A stretch of DNA of 64,000 nt from Thiomonas sp. FB-Cd (GTDB lineage Bacteria > Pseudomonadota > Gammaproteobacteria > Burkholderiales > Burkholderiaceae_C), in the NCBI RefSeq assembly GCF_000733775.1, contig NZ_JPOE01000002.1, positions 1,922,001 through 1,986,000 of the forward strand, given 5' to 3'. Within the stretch, counting starts at the first letter, position 1; every line of letters begins with the position of its first letter. The notes beneath the pieces are model-generated. The model was not told the DNA's origin. It ran no database searches and saw only the letters and a list, made by a program, of their open reading frames with translations. Shown here one piece after another: positions 1 to 8,794 of the stretch. The translations under genes and the position numbers were made by a program.

Positions 1-2
1 GC

Positions 3-1622
3 ACGGCAATCGACATCGAAGTCTCGACAACGGAGGGTGTGCTCAACCCGCTGGTGCGCTCGCAAATGGCCTCCGGCGGCACACTGCTCGCCGTGGGTGC
101 GGTCAACACCGCAGATCCCAAGTTTGCCGGACTGCACATCATCCCAACCGGACTTGACCAGGTCCTCGCCGACCCCCACGCGGCGCTGGCGCAGGCACTG
201 CACAGCCAACCGCCTGCGGCCGATGCACCGGCGCCGAAACCCCAACGCATCGTGGCCATTACGTCCTGCCCAACCGGCATCGCCCACACCTTCATGGCCG
301 CCGAAGGGCTGCAACAAGCCGCCAAGGAACTCGGCATCGCGATGCGTGTGGAAACGCAGGGCTCCGTCGGCGCCCAGGACGCGCTCACCGATGCCGAGAT
401 TGCTGCAGCCGATGTCGTCATCGTTGCCGCTGACCGGCAGGTCGAACTGGGCCGCTTCGCCGGCAAACGCATGCTCTTGAGCGGCACAAAACCGGCCATC
501 AACGATGGCAAAGCCCTCATCCGGCGCGCCCTGGCAGAGGCGCAGGTGCAGGAACAGGGCCAAGCGCGGGGGGACACGTCGGCTGCTTCCAAACCGGCAG
601 CTACGGCCAAAGCGCGCACCGGCCCCTACAAACATCTGATGACCGGGGTGTCGTTCATGCTGCCCTTCATCACGGCCGGTGGATTGCTTATCGCCCTGGC
701 ATTTGCGTTCGGTGGCATCTACGCCTACCAGCACAGCGGCACACTCGCTTATGCGCTGTTCCAGATCGGTGCCAAGTCGGCTTTCGTGCTCATCGTGCCG
801 GCGCTGGCTGGTTACATTGCCTACTCAATCGCCGATCGTCCCGGCATCGCTCCGGGCATGATCGGCGGGCTGATTGCGGCCAATCTGGGGGCAGGCTTCC
901 TTGGCGGCATCGTCGCCGGCTTTATTGCCGGCTACGGCACCGACTGGTTCAATCGCCACCTGCGCCTGCACCGCAGCGTCGAGGGCCTGAAGCCCGTGCT
1001 CATCCTGCCGCTGCTGGGCACCCTGCTCACGGGTTTGCTGATGATCTACGTGGTGGGCACCCCAGTGGCGCACGCCCTGGCCTTTCTCACGGAGTGGCTC
1101 AAGGGCATGCAGGGGGCCAGCGCTGTCGTGCTCGGCATGCTGCTGGGCGCCATGATGGCGTTCGACATGGGTGGCCCGGTGAACAAGGCCGCCTATACGT
1201 TTGCCACGGGCCTGCTTGCCAGCCAGGTCTTCACGCCGATGGCGGCCGTCATGGTCGCTGGCATGACCCCGCCGCTTGCGGTGGCGCTTGCCTCCTGGCT
1301 GTTTCCACGGCGATTCACGCTTGAGGAACGTGAGGCGGGCGGGGCGACGGCGTTGCTCGGGCTGTCCTTCATCACCGAAGGCGCCATTCCCTACGCCGCG
1401 CGCGACCCGCTGCGGGTGATTCCTGCCAACATGGTCGGCTCGGCTGTGGCCGGGGCAATCTCCATGGTTGCAGGCGCTCAGCTCCGGGTGCCACACGGCG
1501 GCGTGTTCGTCCTTCCCATCCCCAACGCCGTCACCCATCTGGGCCTGTATGTGGTCGCACTCGCCGCTGGTACGGCGGTCAGTGCGGCGCTGCTGGGCTT
1601 GTTCAAAAAGAGCGTCGGCTGA
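3..1622 (+). CDS. fruA: PTS fructose transporter subunit EIIBC (5' end outside window)
   Basis: This is the fructose-specific permease of the phosphotransferase system; it imports fructose across the inner membrane and phosphorylates it. The frame is open to the window edge, so the N-terminus is missing. The visible part starts in the degenerate first EIIB domain. The second EIIB domain follows, with the phosphocysteine motif [10 protein letters not shown] (Cys codon at 267-269), then a linker rich in Ala and Lys, then the membrane EIIC domain from about base 640 with many hydrophobic segments. It ends with a short basic tail. The sugar porin gene starts 31 bases downstream, so the two are probably one operon for sugar uptake. 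The order of domains and the cysteine motif make the family assignment secure. Fructose specificity is inferred from the FruA-type B'-B-C architecture. Confidence 0.93.
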   Translation, partial: TAIDIEVSTTEGVLNPLVRSQMASGGTLLAVGAVNTADPKFAGLHIIPTGLDQVLADPHAALAQALHSQPPAADAPAPKPQRIVAITSCPTGIAHTFMAAEGLQQAAKELGIAMRVETQGSVGAQDALTDAEIAAADVVIVAADRQVELGRFAGKRMLLSGTKPAINDGKALIRRALAEAQVQEQGQARGDTSAASKPAATAKARTGPYKHLMTGVSFMLPFITAGGLLIALAFAFGGIYAYQHSGTLAYALFQIGAKSAFVLIVPALAGYIAYSIADRPGIAPGMIGGLIAANLGAGFLGGIVAGFIAGYGTDWFNRHLRLHRSVEGLKPVLILPLLGTLLTGLLMIYVVGTPVAHALAFLTEWLKGMQGASAVVLGMLLGAMMAFDMGGPVNKAAYTFATGLLASQVFTPMAAVMVAGMTPPLAVALASWLFPRRFTLEEREAGGATALLGLSFITEGAIPYAARDPLRVIPANMVGSAVAGAISMVAGAQLRVPHGGVFVLPIPNAVTHLGLYVVALAAGTAVSAALLGLFKKSVG

Positions 1623-1653
1623 CGACGCGACCCATTTCGACGAGGAGACCACA

Positions 1654-2946
1654 ATGAACCATCGCAAGAACCTGGCGCGCGCCACAATCGGCGCAGCAGC
1701 GCTAGCACTGGTGACAGGCCTGGCACACGCGGCTGATCCGACGCCCGGTCAATACGCCTTGGGCGACGGGCTGACCCTTTCGGCAAACTACACCGGCGAG
1801 GCTGCGGCCAACACCAGCGGCGGGATCCGCCGGGGTTCGGCCTATGCCGGCCAGCTGTTCCTGGGTGCCGATCTGGACCTGCACAAAATGCTGGGCTGGA
1901 ATGCCACGAGCGTGCACATCGCCGTGACCCAACGCCACGGCCAAAGCCTGGCGTCCGAGGCGATCGGCAACAACACCTCGGTCCAGGAAATTTACGGCAC
2001 CCAGAACCTGCATTTGGCCTATTTCACGATTGAGAAAAAACTGTTCGGCGGCCGTCTCGAACTGCAAGGTGGCCGCACCGTCGCCAACATCGACTTCCTC
2101 AACTCGCCGCTGTATTGCAACTTTCAAAGCAACTCGGCGTGCGGCAACCCGACATTCGTGTTCAAGGACAGCAACTTCACCTACTTTCCTGCATCCAGCT
2201 GGGGCGGCTACGCCAAGGGCTGGCTGACGGACAAGCTTTATGCAAAGGCCGGCGCCTACGAAGTCAACCCGAACGACAAACGGGCGAGCGACCATGGCAT
2301 CAACTGGAGCACGGGTGACGCCACAGGGGTGATCGTGCCCTGGTCCCTGGGCTACGCGACCACCTTCGCCAACGACAACCACCCGCGGAACTATGAGATT
2401 GGTGGCTGGTTTGACCGCTCCGACTACGCCGATCCGCTCCTCGATGCCAACGGCAATGATGCGGTCCTCACCGGCCTGCCCTACCGCACCGACCGTAACC
2501 GTTCAGGGGCCTATGTACGCTTCAATCAGATGGTGTGGCGCCCGGACATGAATACCAAGCGGGGCCTGACCGTGTTCGGCGTGGCCATGACCAAGCTTGC
2601 AGGGCGGGTCAACGAGAGCAATTTTCTTGAACTCGGCGCGGTAATGCAGGGACCCTTCGCATCGCGGGAGCATGACACGCTGGGCTTTGTGATCAACCAG
2701 CAGCGCTTTTCCAGTCTGGCGCTGCAAAACATCCAAGTGGCGCTTGCCTCGGTGGGCGTCACGACGCCGGTACCCGACAACGAAATCATGATGGAGCTCG
2801 CTTACGGCTATCAGCTCAGTCCCGGCATTCGCCTCTCACCCAACGTGCAATACATCGTGCATCCAGACCAGCAGGCCGAGCCGTTTCGAACGTCCGCGAT
2901 TGGAAATGCCTTCGTCATCGGTCTGAAATTCACCCTGGCGCTCTGA
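1654..2946 (+). CDS. oprB: Carbohydrate-selective porin, OprB family
   Basis: This is a predicted outer-membrane beta-barrel porin for sugars, 430 residues. The start is the ATG preceded by a GAGGAGA ribosome binding site. An in-frame open stretch upstream overlaps fruA and was not used. The N-terminus is a Sec signal peptide with probable cleavage after AHA at about residue 28. The mature protein has alternating aromatic/polar strands and ends ...IGLKFTLAL. The terminal residue is Leu rather than the usual Phe, within an otherwise strand-like end. It follows fruA closely, consistent with delivery of fructose or related sugars to the PTS permease. A very strong hairpin follows the stop. Confidence 0.88.
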   Translation: MNHRKNLARATIGAAALALVTGLAHAADPTPGQYALGDGLTLSANYTGEAAANTSGGIRRGSAYAGQLFLGADLDLHKMLGWNATSVHIAVTQRHGQSLASEAIGNNTSVQEIYGTQNLHLAYFTIEKKLFGGRLELQGGRTVANIDFLNSPLYCNFQSNSACGNPTFVFKDSNFTYFPASSWGGYAKGWLTDKLYAKAGAYEVNPNDKRASDHGINWSTGDATGVIVPWSLGYATTFANDNHPRNYEIGGWFDRSDYADPLLDANGNDAVLTGLPYRTDRNRSGAYVRFNQMVWRPDMNTKRGLTVFGVAMTKLAGRVNESNFLELGAVMQGPFASREHDTLGFVINQQRFSSLALQNIQVALASVGVTTPVPDNEIMMELAYGYQLSPGIRLSPNVQYIVHPDQQAEPFRTSAIGNAFVIGLKFTLAL

Positions 2947-2952
2947 GCGCCC

Positions 2953-3004
2953 AAAGGCATGAAGGGCGGGGGCTGCCGTTGCAGCCCCCGCCCTTCATGC
3001 CTTT
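2953..3004. terminator. Bidirectional hairpin between oprB and rhlE
   Basis: A perfect inverted repeat with 24-base arms (2953-2976 and 2981-3004) and a 4-base CGTT loop lies between the convergent oprB and rhlE genes. The arms begin and end in AAA/TTT, giving short A and T tracts on either side, so it can act as a terminator in both directions. The T tract is only three bases, but the stem is unusually long and stable. Confidence 0.8.
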
Positions 3005-3062
3005 CGATACCCCACCGGCGGCGCGCCATGCGCACAGCCGGTGGGCTCAGGGGTGGTGCAGC

Positions 3063-4448
3063 TCAGCGACCGCCATCGCGTCGTGGCGCACCCGAGGTGC
3101 CGCGGCGGCCGGCATCGCGCCGAGGTGCGGCGGCACCATCACGGCGTCCACTGCCATGTGCATGACCGGTGGCATCGCTGCGCCCGTGACCATGGCCTGC
3201 CAAGGCCCGGCTCGGAGACTCGCCGCGGCGTGCACCGCCACCCGAGGGCTTTCCACCGCCGATGGTCGTACGGCCGACGCGAATGGGCTGCGCGCGCTCC
3301 TTGGGATCCGGTTCGAACCCAGCGATCACGTGACGGTCAATCGGGCGACCGATGAGGTTTTCGATGTCGCGAAGAAAGCGCAACTCATCCACGCAAACCA
3401 GGGAGATCGCCTGGCCTTCGGCCCCCGCGCGCCCGGTGCGTCCAATCCGATGCACGTAGTCTTCCGGCACATTGGGCAACTCGTAGTTCACGACCATCGG
3501 CAATTGGTCGATGTCGATCCCGCGAGCTGCGATGTCCGTGGCCACCAGCACCTGCAGCTTGCCACTCTTGAATGAGGCCAGCGCACGGGTCCGCGCACCT
3601 TGACTCTTGTTGCCGTGGATGGCGTCGGCGCCGATGCCGTCCGTGTTGAGCTGTTCAGCCAGTCTGTTGGCACCATGCTTGGTGCGCATGAAGACCAGGA
3701 CCTGGTACCAGTTGCTCTCGCGAATCAGGTGCGACAGCAGTTCACGCTTGCGCTCGCGCCCCACCGGATGCACGGACTGTCGCACGGTCGCCGCGGTCGC
3801 ATTGCGACGCGCCACCTCGATCACCGCCGGCTTGTTCAACAAGCCGTTGGCCAGGGTCTTGATCTCGTCTGAGAAGGTCGCCGAAAACAGCAGGTTCTGG
3901 CGTTGCTTGGGCAGCAGCGAGAGCACGCGTTTGATGTCATGGATGAAACCCATGTCCAGCATGCGATCCGCCTCGTCGAGCACCAGGGTATTGATGCCGG
4001 AGAGGTTGAGCGTACGCTGGCCGTGGTGGTCAAGCATGCGTCCGGGTGTCGCCACGACGATATCCACGCCGCGCTTGAGGGCGTCGATCTGCGGCTGCAT
4101 GCCCACGCCGCCGTACATCACCATACTGCGCAGCTGCAACTGCCGGCCGTAATCGCGCACGCTTTCCGCCACCTGGGCAGCAAGCTCGCGCGTGGGAACC
4201 AACACGAGCACGCGCGGAATGACGCGTCCCTGCGCGTCACGCGCCTGCTCGCTCTGGCTCAGGCGATGCAGGATGGGCAACGTGAAGGCGGCCGTCTTAC
4301 CCGTTCCGGTTTGCGCCGCAGCCAGCAGATCGCCACCGGCAAGGACTGCCGGAATGGCCTGCGCCTGAATGGGGGTGGGGGTGGTGTAGCCCTGCGCCGA
4401 CACGGCACGCAGGATAGGCTCGGCAAGTCCGAGTTGATCAAAGTTCAT
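3063..4448 (-). CDS. rhlE: DEAD-box ATP-dependent RNA helicase RhlE
   Basis: This is an RNA helicase of the RhlE subgroup, 461 residues, acting in the cytoplasm on structured RNA and ribosome assembly intermediates. Visible motifs are the Q-motif region near residue 25, Walker A AQTGTGKT (45-52), PTRELA (about 85-90), DEAD (158-161), SAT, and the [10 protein letters not shown] motif VI. The C-terminal tail is rich in Gly, Arg and Ser, as in RhlE proteins that bind RNA non-specifically. The start chosen gives the typical MNFDQLGL beginning. The frame is open for about 55 further codons upstream, but that stretch has no helicase similarity. Confidence 0.93.
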   Translation of the reverse strand: MNFDQLGLAEPILRAVSAQGYTTPTPIQAQAIPAVLAGGDLLAAAQTGTGKTAAFTLPILHRLSQSEQARDAQGRVIPRVLVLVPTRELAAQVAESVRDYGRQLQLRSMVMYGGVGMQPQIDALKRGVDIVVATPGRMLDHHGQRTLNLSGINTLVLDEADRMLDMGFIHDIKRVLSLLPKQRQNLLFSATFSDEIKTLANGLLNKPAVIEVARRNATAATVRQSVHPVGRERKRELLSHLIRESNWYQVLVFMRTKHGANRLAEQLNTDGIGADAIHGNKSQGARTRALASFKSGKLQVLVATDIAARGIDIDQLPMVVNYELPNVPEDYVHRIGRTGRAGAEGQAISLVCVDELRFLRDIENLIGRPIDRHVIAGFEPDPKERAQPIRVGRTTIGGGKPSGGGARRGESPSRALAGHGHGRSDATGHAHGSGRRDGAAAPRRDAGRRGTSGAPRRDGGR

Positions 4449-4654
4449 GGAGTCTTTCGAAGCCGCGTGCCACAAGGCTTGGCGGCAGGTGCCTGGCAAC
4501 CGCTCGACCGGGAGGACGAACACCAGCTTGTTGCAAGGCTGAGCCGGAACATTCCGGCAGGAGGTCAGATTGACAGGGTGTGCAGAACTGGGCAGCACAC
4601 CGCAGAGGCACACTATAGCAGGGATTGCCGCAGTTTGCGCTATGCATCAGACGC

Positions 4655-4712
4655 CGCATGTGAATGCTCCCGCGACTAAGCGCCACGCGCTGTCGTCGCG
4701 GGATGCGCGGTC
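4655..4712 (-). repeat. Solo copy of the tnpB-element end hairpin
   Basis: This stretch aligns with the end of the tnpB element at 20762-20818. Both share CTCCCGC, then CTAAGCGCC, a short loop and CGCT, with the same spacing. Both fold into a nested hairpin: an inner AGCGC/GCGCT stem and an outer stem. In the outer stem one C-G pair in the tnpB copy is G-C here, a compensatory change. The copy lies directly downstream of the eamA stop codon and has no tnpB attached. It may be the residue of a decayed element, or a free-standing structured RNA or 3' end of the eamA transcript. No function can be assigned from sequence alone. Confidence 0.5.
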
Positions 4713-4719
4713 GAATTGC

Positions 4720-5667
4720 TCAAAGCCGCGCCCGCGTCAGCGCGTAAATGCCCGCCAGCACGAGAGCCGTGCCAAGGAGCAGCCAAGGCGTAAACGGCTC
4801 ATGCAGCAGCCAGACGCTCAGTGCGATGGTCGACAGCGGACCGAGCATTCCCGTCTGCGCCGTGAGTGCCGGGCCGATGCGCTCGATCGCCATCATCACC
4901 ATCAGAATCGGCGCCACGGTGCACACGGTCGCGTTGAGCAGGGATAGCCACACCACCGGCATGGGCACCCACACCGCCTGCCAGGGCTTGATCAGCGCGA
5001 ACTGGGCAATGCAAAAAAAACTGGCCACAACACCCGCCCACCCGGCCAGGCGCAGCGACCCCAGTTCCCCCACAAGCTTGCCGCTCATCAGGAGATACAC
5101 CGCATACGACAGCGCACTACCCAGCACCAGCAAGGCGCCCAGCACCGCGTGCGCGCCCTGCAGGCCGATTTCCTGGGCGAACACCACCAGCACGCCCGCG
5201 TAGCTCAATGCGATGGCTGCAACATGGCGCCATCCCACGCGCCGGCCAAAGACCATGGCCCCGAGCAGCAGCACGAAGCTCGGGTTGAGGTACAAAATGA
5301 GCCGCTCGAGGCTGGCCGTGATGTCCTCCAGACCCATGAAGTCGAGCATGCTGGCGGCGTAATACCCCGTGAACCCCAGCACGAGCACGATGCGCGCCTG
5401 CGACGCGGTGAGACTTGCCTTGCCGCGCCCGGCCCACCACGCCATGACTGCGAACAACGGCAGGGCGAACAGCATGCGGTAAAAAATGAGCGTGACCGCG
5501 TCGATCGGCCATTCGTAGATCAGCTTGGCGAGGATCGCCTTGCCCGAAAATGCAATCGCTCCGGCCGAGGCCAGCAGCAGGCCCGCTCGCAACGCTCCTG
5601 GACGCGAGGCGGTGCTGGTGGGTGCGCGTATGGGGACTGCGGGCGACGGAGGCGATGGCATGGACAT
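4720..5667 (-). CDS. DMT/EamA family transporter
   Basis: This is an inner-membrane permease of the drug/metabolite transporter superfamily, about 315 residues from this start. It has roughly ten hydrophobic segments arranged as two EamA repeats; the first segment begins near LLLASAGAIAFSGKAIL. The substrate cannot be told from sequence; relatives export amino acids, purines or other metabolites. An upstream in-frame ATG at 5715, preceded by AAGG, is an alternative start that adds 16 residues. The gene is divergent from the RidA-like gene. It ends next to the solo tnpB-type hairpin. Confidence 0.82.
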   Translation of the reverse strand: MSMPSPPSPAVPIRAPTSTASRPGALRAGLLLASAGAIAFSGKAILAKLIYEWPIDAVTLIFYRMLFALPLFAVMAWWAGRGKASLTASQARIVLVLGFTGYYAASMLDFMGLEDITASLERLILYLNPSFVLLLGAMVFGRRVGWRHVAAIALSYAGVLVVFAQEIGLQGAHAVLGALLVLGSALSYAVYLLMSGKLVGELGSLRLAGWAGVVASFFCIAQFALIKPWQAVWVPMPVVWLSLLNATVCTVAPILMVMMAIERIGPALTAQTGMLGPLSTIALSVWLLHEPFTPWLLLGTALVLAGIYALTRARL

Positions 5668-5768
5668 GGGCGCGGCGTGAAGGGCGAAAAAACAGGGAAC
5701 GGCATCGGCGCACATGCGCCTGGCCTTGCTTATGCTATGGGGTTTTCCACAAACGAGCCCGAGCTGCC

Positions 5769-6224
5769 ATGTCCATCTATACCAATCTCCAAAATCTCGG
5801 CATCACCCTGCCTCAGGCTTCCGCCCCGGCAGCCGCATACCTCCCGTTCGTGCAAACCGGCAAGCTGTTGTTCCTTTCCGGCCACATCAGCAAGAAAGAT
5901 GGCCAGGTCCTGGCCGGACAGCTCGGACGCGACCTCACCACAGCACAAGGCCAGGCGGCTGCGCGGCTTGTGGCCGTCGATCTGATGGGCACGCTGCATG
6001 CAGCCTGCGGCGACCTGCATCGCGTGCGCCGCATCGTCAAACTCCTGGGCCTGGTGAACTCCACGCCGGTTTTCACTGAGCAGCACCTGGTGATCAACGG
6101 CGCCTCCGAACTGCTTGGGCAGGCATTTGGCGACCTTGGTCGCCACGCGCGCAGCGCCTTTGGTGTAGCCCAGCTGCCCATGGGCGCAGCAGTGGAGATC
6201 GAGCTGATCGCCGAACTCGACTGA
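5769..6224 (+). CDS. RidA family protein
   Basis: This is a 151-residue member of the RidA/YjgF/YER057c family, small trimeric proteins that hydrolyse reactive enamine/imine intermediates or act in related chemistry. The start is the ATG giving MSIYTNLQNLG. Family features visible are LFLSGHIS near residue 35 and the MGAAVEIELIAELD end. The protein is longer than RidA itself (about 128), matching the longer Rid subgroup, so deaminase activity on 2-aminoacrylate should not be assumed. The gene is followed by the convergent parC. Confidence 0.85.
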   Translation: MSIYTNLQNLGITLPQASAPAAAYLPFVQTGKLLFLSGHISKKDGQVLAGQLGRDLTTAQGQAAARLVAVDLMGTLHAACGDLHRVRRIVKLLGLVNSTPVFTEQHLVINGASELLGQAFGDLGRHARSAFGVAQLPMGAAVEIELIAELD

Positions 6225-6267
6225 TTCCGCCTTCGCGCGACATCGTTCCATCGATGCCCGCGACGGT

Positions 6268-8655
6268 CTAGATCGCGCGCAAGGCCACGGGCTTGAAGCC
6301 GGCCGTGCCCACCGCCTTGCCCTTGCGCGCGCGCTTGGCCACGTAGTCGTTCTGGGTCCGCGGTGTGAGCGTCTGAACCTTGGCAACACCCCCGCGCCCG
6401 CTTCCTGCAACCTCCAGCGTCTCGCCAGGGGCCAAAGCGCAGGTGGCTCGCACCGTTTCCTTGGGATCCAGGGCCATCAGCAGCACGCCGCGCCCGCCGC
6501 GCGGCAGTTCGCGCAATTCGTCGACGCCAAAGATCAGCAATCGCCCCCCGCTCGACAGCACGGCAACGCGGTCGGCCGCTTGCACCTCACCTTGCTCACC
6601 CGCCACGCGCTGCAGCGGCTGCGGCGGCAGGAGGGACTCCCCACCTTCGATCGGAACGAAGGTCTTGCCGGCCCGTTGGCGGCTCGACAGATTTTCCGCA
6701 CGGGCGACAAATCCGTAACTGGCGCTCGACGCAAACAGCAAGGGCATGCCGGCCGGGCCAGCCCAGTAGTGAGCTGGGCTGGCGCCAGGAGCCAGGTCGA
6801 TGAAGCTCGTCACCGGCTGTCCGTCACCGCGCCCGCCTGGCAGCTGCGCGATGGCAATGCTGTAGGCGCGGCCATCGCTGCCCAGGACCCACAGCTGGCC
6901 CGTGGAGCGGGTCTCGAACGTGGCGCGTAGCGCATCACCCGGCTTGAAACTGAGGTTTGCAACTCCAAGACCGTGGCCCTTTTGCGTGCGCAGCCAACCC
7001 TTTTCGGACACGATGACCGTCACGGGTTCGTCCGCCACGCGCACCTCCAGAGTGGCGCGGCTTTGGGCCTGGATCAATGTGCGGCGGTCATCACCGAACT
7101 GCTTGGCGTCCGCCTCAATTTCCTTGATTACCCGACGCGTCAGGGCCTTGTCATCCGAAAGCAACTTTTGCAGCTCGCCCTGCTCGCCGGTGAGCTTGTC
7201 GATCTCCTGCTCGATCTTGATCGCTTCAAGCCGCGCGAGCTGACGCAGCCGGATTTCCAGGATGTCTTCGGCCTGGCGGTCGGTGAGCCCGAAATGCTGC
7301 ATCAGCGCAGACTTGGGCTCGTCGGATTCCCGGATGATGCGAATGACTTCGTCGATGTTCAGCAGGACGATGCGCCGCCCTTCCAGAATGTGCAGGCGAT
7401 CGTCAACCTGCTGCAACCGGTGGCTGCTGCGGCGCCGCACGGTAGCTTGCCGGAATGCCGTCCATTCGCGCAGGATGTCGAGCAGTCCCTTCTGTCTCGG
7501 CTTGCCATCGGCCCCGACCATCACCAGGTTGAGCGGCACGCTCTGTTCAAGGCTGGTGGTGGACAGCAGCACGGACACCAGCTCTTCCACGGGCACGCGC
7601 GAACTCTTGGGTTCGAACACGAGGCGCACGGCAGCATCGCGCCCGGCTTCATCACGCACGCCGTCCAGAACGGCAAGCACCGTTTGCTTGAGCTGTTGCT
7701 GCTCGGCGCTGATGGTCTTCTTGCCGGCCTTCGGCTTGGGGTCGGTGATCTCCTCGAGTTCCTGCAGCACGCGCTGCGCGCTGGTCGCAGGTGGCAACTC
7801 CGTGACAACGAGCTGCCACTGACCACGAGCGAGATCTTCCACGGTCCAGCGCGCGCGCACCTTCAGGCTGCCGCGTCCGCTGACATAGGCGTCCCGGATA
7901 TCGTCCGGGCCACTGATGATCTGGCCTGCGGTGGCAAAGTCCGGCCCCGGCGTCAGCGCCAGGATCTCGTCGATCGAGACTGTCGGCTTGCGCAGCACGG
8001 CCACGCAAGCTGCCGCCACCTCGCGCAGGTTATGCGCCGGAATCTCCGTGGCCATGCCCACCGCGATGCCCGATGCGCCATTGAGCAGCACAAAGGGGAG
8101 CCGCGCCGGCAACAGCCGTGGCTCGGTGGTGGAGCCGTCGTAGTTCGGCGCGAAGTCCACCGTGCCCATATCCACCTCATCCAGCAGGAGGCGGGCGACG
8201 GGTGTGAGCCGCGCTTCGGTGTAGCGCATGGCTGCGGCCCCGTCACCGTCGCGGCTGCCAAAGTTTCCCTGGCCGTCAATCAGCGGATAGCGTTGGGCGA
8301 AGTCCTGTGCCAGGCGCACCAGCGCGTCATAGGCAGCCTGGTCGCCATGCGGATGGTATTTGCCCAGCACGTCGCCCACCACGCGGGCAGACTTCACCGG
8401 CTTGGCGCCCGAAGCAAGGCCCATGCGGTCCATCGCGTACAGGATGCGTCGCTGCACGGGCTTGAGCCCGTCGCAGACATCCGGCAGCGCGCGGCCCTTG
8501 ACCACGGAGATGGCGTAGTCGAGATAAGCCTGCCGCGCGTAGTCCGCCAGCGACAGGCTGTCGCTGTCAGAGAGATCCGGTGAGGGCGGCTCCTGTGCGG
8601 ATGAGACGGCGAACAGATCGGGAGTCGGGTCGGATGGTCCGGGAATCGAAGTCAT
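6268..8655 (-). CDS. parC: DNA topoisomerase IV subunit A
   Basis: This is the breakage-reunion subunit of topoisomerase IV, which decatenates chromosomes; 795 residues. The N-terminal domain carries [12 protein letters not shown] and the catalytic tyrosine in [10 protein letters not shown] (Tyr145). The quinolone-resistance region reads [15 protein letters not shown] (98-112), with Gln106 where E. coli ParC has Ser80 and Asp110 at the Glu84 position. The C-terminal beta-pinwheel repeats follow. Lacking the GyrA box and lying next to parE, it is ParC rather than GyrA. It is 139 bases downstream of parE in the same orientation and probably co-transcribed. Confidence 0.95.
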   Translation of the reverse strand: MTSIPGPSDPTPDLFAVSSAQEPPSPDLSDSDSLSLADYARQAYLDYAISVVKGRALPDVCDGLKPVQRRILYAMDRMGLASGAKPVKSARVVGDVLGKYHPHGDQAAYDALVRLAQDFAQRYPLIDGQGNFGSRDGDGAAAMRYTEARLTPVARLLLDEVDMGTVDFAPNYDGSTTEPRLLPARLPFVLLNGASGIAVGMATEIPAHNLREVAAACVAVLRKPTVSIDEILALTPGPDFATAGQIISGPDDIRDAYVSGRGSLKVRARWTVEDLARGQWQLVVTELPPATSAQRVLQELEEITDPKPKAGKKTISAEQQQLKQTVLAVLDGVRDEAGRDAAVRLVFEPKSSRVPVEELVSVLLSTTSLEQSVPLNLVMVGADGKPRQKGLLDILREWTAFRQATVRRRSSHRLQQVDDRLHILEGRRIVLLNIDEVIRIIRESDEPKSALMQHFGLTDRQAEDILEIRLRQLARLEAIKIEQEIDKLTGEQGELQKLLSDDKALTRRVIKEIEADAKQFGDDRRTLIQAQSRATLEVRVADEPVTVIVSEKGWLRTQKGHGLGVANLSFKPGDALRATFETRSTGQLWVLGSDGRAYSIAIAQLPGGRGDGQPVTSFIDLAPGASPAHYWAGPAGMPLLFASSASYGFVARAENLSSRQRAGKTFVPIEGGESLLPPQPLQRVAGEQGEVQAADRVAVLSSGGRLLIFGVDELRELPRGGRGVLLMALDPKETVRATCALAPGETLEVAGSGRGGVAKVQTLTPRTQNDYVAKRARKGKAVGTAGFKPVALRAI

Positions 8656-8794
8656 GGGTCAATGTGAATCAAGAATCAATCATGGCGCTGGCCGGGTTTG
8701 TCCACCGCGCACGTTGCAATCGCCTTCGTCGCCGCGTGCGGGCGCCCGCTGTGCCTGGGTCAGGAACGGGAAGGTCGGCACTCTTCGCGGGCTC

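Noticed and set aside
4449..4613. Extended N-terminus for RhlE
   Set aside because: The added 55 residues have no helicase similarity, and the internal ATG gives the standard RhlE start.
6973..8583. 536-codon plus-strand frame opposite parC, and the 806-codon frame at 8654-11074 opposite parE
   Set aside because: Both are shadows of well-conserved genes in GC-rich DNA; their translations show no domain, and composition follows the opposite strand.
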